NCBI GenBank assembly: GCA_031279715.1
Contig: JAITHY010000036.1
Coordinates: forward strand, 1 to 9,029
DNA length: 9,029 bases
Source of the DNA: Verrucomicrobiales bacterium
GTDB taxonomy: Bacteria > Verrucomicrobiota > Verrucomicrobiia > Methylacidiphilales > JAAUTS01
Reading direction: 5' to 3'
Of the stretch, positions 6,776 through 9,029 are shown piece by piece (the first letter of the stretch is position 1; every line of letters begins with the position of its first letter). The notes beneath the pieces were generated by a model. It made no database searches. It had not been told where the DNA came from and worked only from the letters and a program-made list of their open reading frames with translations. Both the position numbers and the translations under genes were made by a program.

Positions 6776-7846
6776 ATGGAAAGCATCCTGACTTTGGAAC
6801 AATTACCGCTTTGGCGGCAAAAACAACGCGCACTGGGACGCACAGTCGTCGCCACCAACGGCTGCTTCGACATCCTCCACGTCGGGCATTTGCGTTACCT
6901 ACAAGAAGCTAAAAAACTCGGCGACACGCTGATTGTCGGCGTGAACAGCGACGCCTCCACCCGCCAACTCAAAGGCCCGACGCGCCCCGTCAACGCTGAG
7001 GCTGACCGCGCCGAATTGCTGGCGGCGCTCAAGCCCGTGGACACCGTCAGCGTCTTCCCCGAAGTTCGCGCCACCCGTTTTCTCAACTTGGTACAACCCG
7101 ACATTTACGTCAAGGGCGGTGACTACGCTGAGGATCAGCTTGACCAGGATGAAGTCGCCTCGGTTAAAAAACACGGCGGCAAAATTCACATCCTCAAACT
7201 AATCCCCGGAAGATCCACCACCAACATCATCAACCAATCCAAACGCCCCGCCATGCCGCCGCTGAAGCTCGGCATCCTCGGCTCCGGACGCGGCAGCAAT
7301 TTCATCGCCATCAGCGACGCCATCGTCAGCGGCCAGCTTAACGCCGTCATCAACATCGTCATCAGCGACCTCGCCGACGCTCCCATCCTCAGCCTCGCCC
7401 GTCAACGCGGCTACCAGACCTGGACTTGCCCCAGGGGAAACTTCAAAACCAAACTCGAAACCGAAATCGAAACCGCCCTCGCCGCACAACTCCAAACCGC
7501 TGACGTTGACCTCGTCGTCCTCGCCGGCTACATGCGCGTCGTCAAACAACCGCTGCTGACAGCCTTCCCCGGACGCATCATCAACATTCACCCTTCCCTG
7601 CTGCCGAAATTCCCCGGCCTCAAGGCGTGGGAACAAGCATGGTCAGCGGGCGAAAGCGAAACCGGTTGCACCGTCCACTTCGTCAACGAAGTCATTGATG
7701 GCGGCTCCATCATCGCGCAGACAAAAACCCCAGTGTCAGCGAACGACACACCCGAAACCTTGCACGCCCGCATCCAAGTCGAGGAGCACAAACTTCTCCC
7801 CTCCATCATCCAGCGCATCGCTGACGGTGACATCCCGCTGCCATAA
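6776..7846 (+). CDS. rfaE2-purN: Fusion: heptose-1-phosphate adenylyltransferase (RfaE2) + GAR transformylase (PurN)
   Basis: One 356-codon frame encodes two complete enzymes end to end. Residues 1-157 are a cytidylyltransferase-fold domain of the RfaE2/HldE-C type: TNGCFDILHVGHLRYLQEA at 27-45 with the HxGH nucleotide site at 35-38, VGVNSD at 54-59 and the closing GRSTTNII at 145-152. It would adenylylate D-glycero-beta-D-manno-heptose 1-phosphate for LPS core heptose. Residues 160-356 are PurN: GSGRGSN at 169-175, VVLAGYMR at 247-254, INIHPSLLP at 269-277 with catalytic Asn270 and His272, and VIDGGSII at 306-313 with catalytic Asp308. It formylates glycinamide ribonucleotide in purine synthesis. 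The linker is only about six residues and no stop lies between. Met160 (ATG at 7253-7255) is exactly where a free PurN would start, so separate initiation there is possible. Start chosen: ATG 6776; an upstream TTG is in frame but adds non-homologous residues. Confidence 0.93.
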   Translation: MESILTLEQLPLWRQKQRALGRTVVATNGCFDILHVGHLRYLQEAKKLGDTLIVGVNSDASTRQLKGPTRPVNAEADRAELLAALKPVDTVSVFPEVRATRFLNLVQPDIYVKGGDYAEDQLDQDEVASVKKHGGKIHILKLIPGRSTTNIINQSKRPAMPPLKLGILGSGRGSNFIAISDAIVSGQLNAVINIVISDLADAPILSLARQRGYQTWTCPRGNFKTKLETEIETALAAQLQTADVDLVVLAGYMRVVKQPLLTAFPGRIINIHPSLLPKFPGLKAWEQAWSAGESETGCTVHFVNEVIDGGSIIAQTKTPVSANDTPETLHARIQVEEHKLLPSIIQRIADGDIPLP

Positions 7847-7861
7847 ATCTGAAAAAAACAT

Positions 7862-7890
7862 TTGCCCGCGCGCGAAACATTCGCTACCTT
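7862..7890 (+). promoter_or_regulatory. Candidate promoter of tRNA-Gln
   Basis: TTGCCC (7862-7867) and TACCTT (7885-7890) are separated by 17 bp and would start transcription about 14 nt before the tRNA. The -10 is a weak match to TATAAT, but the spacing and position are right. Confidence 0.4.
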
Positions 7891-7910
7891 TCTCGCCTCG
7901 TTCAAACGCT

Positions 7911-7984
7911 TACCCGATGGTGTAACGGTAGCACAAGAGATTTTGGTTCTCTTTGTCATGGTTCGAATCCATGTCGGGTAGCCA
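7911..7984 (+). tRNA. tRNA-Gln (anticodon TTG), CCA encoded
   Basis: A complete cloverleaf can be drawn by hand. Acceptor TACCCGA (7911-7917) pairs with TCGGGTA (7974-7980). The D stem is GTGT/GCAC with loop AACGGTA. The anticodon stem AGAGA/TCTCT encloses loop TTTTGGT with anticodon TTG, reading CAA (and CAG by wobble). The variable loop has four bases, and the T arm CATGG-TTCGAAT-CCATG is canonical. Discriminator G73 is at 7981, followed by a genomically encoded CCA (7982-7984). The integrase gene begins about 155 bp beyond its 3' end, so this tRNA is the likely attachment site of an integrated element. Confidence 0.96.
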
Positions 7985-8051
7985 TTTGAAAATTTTCGCA
8001 AGTACCTCATTATCATCGTTTTTTCCGCTTAAATACTGGGATTGACGCGGG

Positions 8052-8136
8052 TAGTGGGGAAAATTAAGTGTCCCACCGCATACCACCAAACACCACTAAT
8101 TTTTGACAAAATTTGACAGACTGTGGTATGTTACCA
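8052..8136. repeat. Cluster of short inverted repeats upstream of the integrase
   Basis: The 155-bp gap between tRNA-Gln and the integrase contains several CCAC-type repeats in both orientations. TAGTGG (8052-8057) pairs with CCACTA (8093-8098); GTGGG (8054-8058) with CCCAC (8072-8076); CATACCAC (8079-8086) with GTGGTATG (8123-8130); and TGGTA (8124-8128) with TACCA (8132-8136). Such clusters next to an int gene commonly serve as recombinase arm sites, excisionase sites or operators; which applies here is unknown. Confidence 0.4.
8103..8132 (+). promoter_or_regulatory. Candidate integrase promoter, nearly leaderless
   Basis: A perfect -35 TTGACA (8103-8108) is followed after 18 bp by TATGTT (8127-8132). 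Transcription would begin at about 8139-8140, on the integrase ATG itself, which fits the lack of any ribosome binding site. A second TTGACA lies at 8113-8118, 10 bp further on. The small palindrome TGGTA-TGT-TACCA (8124-8136) covers the -10 and could be an operator. Confidence 0.45.
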
Positions 8137-8139
8137 TGT

Positions 8140-9029
8140 ATGGCTGGCGATATTGTGACTATGCGCGGATTGCCGTTCCGCGTGTATCAAACCAAAAACG
8201 GGACGTTCAAGGCGTATTATAACAAGAAAGTTTTGCACCGCGCGACGCGGGAGAGGTTGCGGGTGGCGATGGATGTTCATGCGCGGCAGTTGCTCGGCGA
8301 ACACGCGACGTTAACGCTGACGGTGGTCGAGGCCGCCGATTATCGCCACGCCCGCGACATCCTCGCGCCAGCGGGAGCGTCGCTGGCGGAGGCGGCTCGG
8401 CATTATGTGGCGGCGTTGGGGCAAATCCGGCAGCCGCTGACGGTCGGGGAGGCGGTGACGGCATTTTTGGCGGAGAAGCAGGGATTGTCGGGGGTGTATC
8501 ATAATTTTTTGCGCTATGCGCTGGCCAAGGTGAGCGGGTTGGAGGCACGGCCGTTGCATGAGGCGGGCTGGGAGTTGGCGCGGCAGGCGCGCGGGTTGGC
8601 GTGGCGGGGGCGGGGTTTTAACAATGCGCGGGGGGCGCTGGTCACGTTCTGGCGCTGGGCGCAGGCGTGCGGGCATGTGCCGGATGAGAAGCGGACGCCG
8701 TTTGACGCGGTGCAAAAGAAACGGGAGACGGACGGGGAGGTGACGGTGTATTCGCCGGCGCAACTGGCGCGGTTGTTGGAGCTGGCAGATGCGCGGGCGC
8801 GGGCGTTTGTGTTTCTGGGGGCGTTTTTCGGGTTGCGCTCGGCGGAGATTATGCGGTTGACGGGCGCGAACATTGACTTGACGCACGGGGTGATCGAGGT
8901 GGCGGCGCACAAGGCGAAGACGAGGCAGCGTCGCTTGCAGTCGTTCCCGGCGGCGTGGCGCGGGCAGATGAAGAAGCTGGCCTTGCAAAAGATTTTCTGG
9001 CACCGCAACCGGTATGAGTATTTGCGGGA
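8140..9029 (+). CDS. Tyrosine recombinase / phage-type integrase, C-terminus beyond window
   Basis: 296 codons are open to the window edge. Residues about 100-190 form a core-binding SAM-like domain (QPLTVGEAVTAFLAEKQG through NNARGALVTFWRWAQACG). Residues from about 203 begin the catalytic domain: YSPAQLARLLELA, then FVFLGAFFGLRSAEIMRLTGANID containing the box I arginine Arg233, then AAHKAKTRQRR with the likely catalytic lysine (Lys258 or Lys260). The box II HxxR and the nucleophilic tyrosine must lie to the right. The enzyme would carry out site-specific integration and excision. The start ATG at 8140 gives a basic N-terminus (FRVYQTKNGTFKAYYNKK) that could be an arm-site binding domain; an ATG at 8161 is the alternative. 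It lies just past the 3' end of tRNA-Gln and points away from it, as in many genomic islands. It contains two CGCTGACGGT words, so it is not compositionally foreign by that measure. Confidence 0.9.
   Translation, partial: MAGDIVTMRGLPFRVYQTKNGTFKAYYNKKVLHRATRERLRVAMDVHARQLLGEHATLTLTVVEAADYRHARDILAPAGASLAEAARHYVAALGQIRQPLTVGEAVTAFLAEKQGLSGVYHNFLRYALAKVSGLEARPLHEAGWELARQARGLAWRGRGFNNARGALVTFWRWAQACGHVPDEKRTPFDAVQKKRETDGEVTVYSPAQLARLLELADARARAFVFLGAFFGLRSAEIMRLTGANIDLTHGVIEVAAHKAKTRQRRLQSFPAAWRGQMKKLALQKIFWHRNRYEYLR

Larger units (their letters stand above)
429..8441. repeat. Dispersed over-represented word CGCTGAC (29 copies)
   Basis: By hand count, CGCTGAC on the plus strand starts at 429, 740, 1868, 3215, 3877, 4260, 4293, 4633, 7498, 7819, 8315 and 8435. 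Its complement GTCAGCG starts at 911, 1048, 1064, 1771, 1815, 2256, 3121, 3558, 3789, 5253, 6012, 6359, 6411, 7046, 7325, 7642 and 7735. That is about one per 310 bp, where chance predicts one or two in total. The next base is G in 17, C in 7, A in 5 and never T; six copies extend to CGCTGACGGT. Copies fall in every long gene, in different reading frames, and in a gap. CGCTGAT is the next commonest variant (about 10). Confidence 0.85.

Noticed and set aside
7985..8024. Intrinsic terminator for the tRNA using GAAAATTTTC (7988-7997) and the T-run at 8019-8024
   Set aside because: The palindrome has no loop and cannot form a stable hairpin, and it lies too far from the T-run.
8311..9003. Minus-strand frames opposite the integrase
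   Set aside because: Arginine- and proline-rich shadows; the plus strand encodes a clear tyrosine recombinase.

Overview
The window reads as a bacterial chromosome segment, probably from the PVC group and most likely Verrucomicrobiota. This is inferred from the gene set: tandem GspG-type pseudopilins, a stray S23 four-helix-bundle gene, and a stand-alone heptose-1-phosphate adenylyltransferase domain. Few starts have a clear Shine-Dalgarno sequence. No rRNA or marker gene is present to prove the assignment. TGA, TAA and TAG all serve as stops, so the standard code applies.

Bases 1-3866 form a methyl-cycle locus. On the minus strand metK (SAM synthetase) is followed by a small S23 gene and then ahcY (SAH hydrolase, running off the left edge). 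Divergent from metK is a 310-residue protein with an ArsR-type winged helix fused to a SAM-methyltransferase fold. That is the architecture of SahR, the SAH-sensing repressor of metK/ahcY genes in Proteobacteria. The 81-bp gap between them holds overlapping palindromes that could be its operator. The S23 gene is bracketed by a perfect 24-bp inverted repeat made of TTTTCAG heptamers. This resembles the intervening sequences found inside 23S rRNA genes, but here it sits in an mRNA between two operon genes.

Bases 3867-6718 hold a minus-strand group: a membrane GT2 glycosyltransferase interrupted by one in-frame TGA at a conserved glycine, then two GspG-like pseudopilins. A hairpin separates this group from the convergent sahR-like gene.

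Bases 6719-7846 carry, on the plus strand, a single reading frame that joins a heptose-1-phosphate adenylyltransferase (RfaE2) to GAR transformylase (PurN). tRNA-Gln(TTG) follows, and about 155 bp later a tyrosine recombinase starts and runs off the right edge. This is the usual layout of an element integrated at a tRNA 3' end.

Across the whole window, in genes and gaps and on both strands, the heptamer CGCTGAC occurs 29 times by hand count, often extended to CGCTGACGGT. That is far above chance and looks like a genome-wide signature word.
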